NCBI GenBank assembly: GCA_039934475.1
Contig: JBDTMC010000515.1
Coordinates: 1 to 5,453 of the forward strand
Direction of reading: 5' to 3'
Length of the DNA: 5,453 nucleotides
Origin: JBDTMC01 sp039934475
Lineage (GTDB): Bacteria > Acidobacteriota > Terriglobia > Bryobacterales > Bryobacteraceae
The position numbers were made by a program, and so were the translations under genes. Every line of letters starts with the position of its first letter. The stretch's first letter is position 1. Shown one piece after another: positions 5,396 to 5,453 of this stretch. A model generated the notes under the pieces. It was given only the letters and a program-made list of their open reading frames with translations. It had not been told where the DNA came from and did no database searches.

Positions 5396-5453
5396 GAAGG
5401 GCACTGCTAAAGGTTTACTCAGCCCGGCGGCGAGGAATGGGGGGGAAGGGGAA

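Larger units (their letters stand above)
5295..5453. other. Non-coding upstream region at right edge with small dyads
   Basis: I see no supported gene in these 159 bases. They include an AT-richer core (about 5361-5395) that stands out from the rest of the window, two dyad elements described separately, and a G-rich end (seven Gs at 5439-5445, then four Gs at 5448-5451). A TTGATA at 5366-5371 (five of six matches to a -35 box) on the plus strand lacks a good -10 partner. The region probably holds the promoter of the leftward gene at 5294 and perhaps one for a gene to the right. Confidence 0.5.

Noticed and set aside
5439..5451. G-quadruplex or short gene start (ATGGGGGGG) at the right edge
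   Set aside because: Only two G-runs are visible before the window ends, and the ATG at 5437 has its G-rich upstream sequence too close to serve as a ribosome binding site. There is not enough sequence to judge.
1..5453. CRISPR arrays, tRNA or rRNA genes, insertion sequence ends, toxin-antitoxin or defence genes
   Set aside because: I saw no spaced direct repeats, cloverleaf or rRNA-like stretches, transposase motifs or recognisable defence proteins on either strand.

Overview
The window is GC-rich, gene-dense bacterial DNA in which almost every base is coding. The organism cannot be fixed from the sequence alone. Three things point to Acidobacteriota, with Bryobacterales/Solibacter-like genomes as the best guess: GC-rich codon choice, a DUF3887 plus alpha/beta-hydrolase protein, and a small protein with the 'AxWRLxR' signature that I associate with acidobacterial and planctomycete families of unknown function. 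This placement is inference.

Left block (1-2216, minus strand). Reading leftwards, a DUF302-family gene (2126-1587) is followed by tldD (1547-117) and the first 40 codons of tldE/pmbA (from 120, running off the left edge). tldD and tldE overlap by four bases (TTGA), and the TTG start of tldE has a good Shine-Dalgarno inside the end of tldD. A sigma70-like promoter, TTGACC-N16-TATCAT, lies just upstream of the DUF302 gene. A stem-loop spans the stop codon of the gene before it. I therefore read DUF302-tldD-tldE as one transcription unit. TldD/TldE form the zinc-dependent heterodimeric peptidase that digests unfolded peptides and, in some bacteria, matures modified peptides.

Middle block (2197-4827). 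Two divergent genes for exported proteins are separated by only 57 bases. On the minus strand is a 417-residue protein with a signal peptide that looks like a TIM-barrel glycoside hydrolase (GH42/clan A-like) with a C-terminal beta domain. On the plus strand is a 439-residue exported alpha/beta hydrolase with an N-terminal DUF3887 domain and an intact Ser-Asp-His triad. Joint action of a glycosidase and an esterase outside the cytoplasm is possible but rests only on adjacency.

Right block (4845-5453). A 149-residue cytoplasmic protein of unknown function lies on the minus strand, convergent with the hydrolase (17 bases between stop codons). A 159-base stretch upstream of it has no supported gene. 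That stretch is more AT-rich in places and holds several small dyads and weak promoter-like matches.

I found no RNA gene, CRISPR array, insertion sequence or clear defence or mobile system. The parts most worth following are the DUF302-TldD/E unit with its disordered tail, the glycoside-hydrolase-like protein with no obvious nucleophile, and the T8 run in the small unknown gene.
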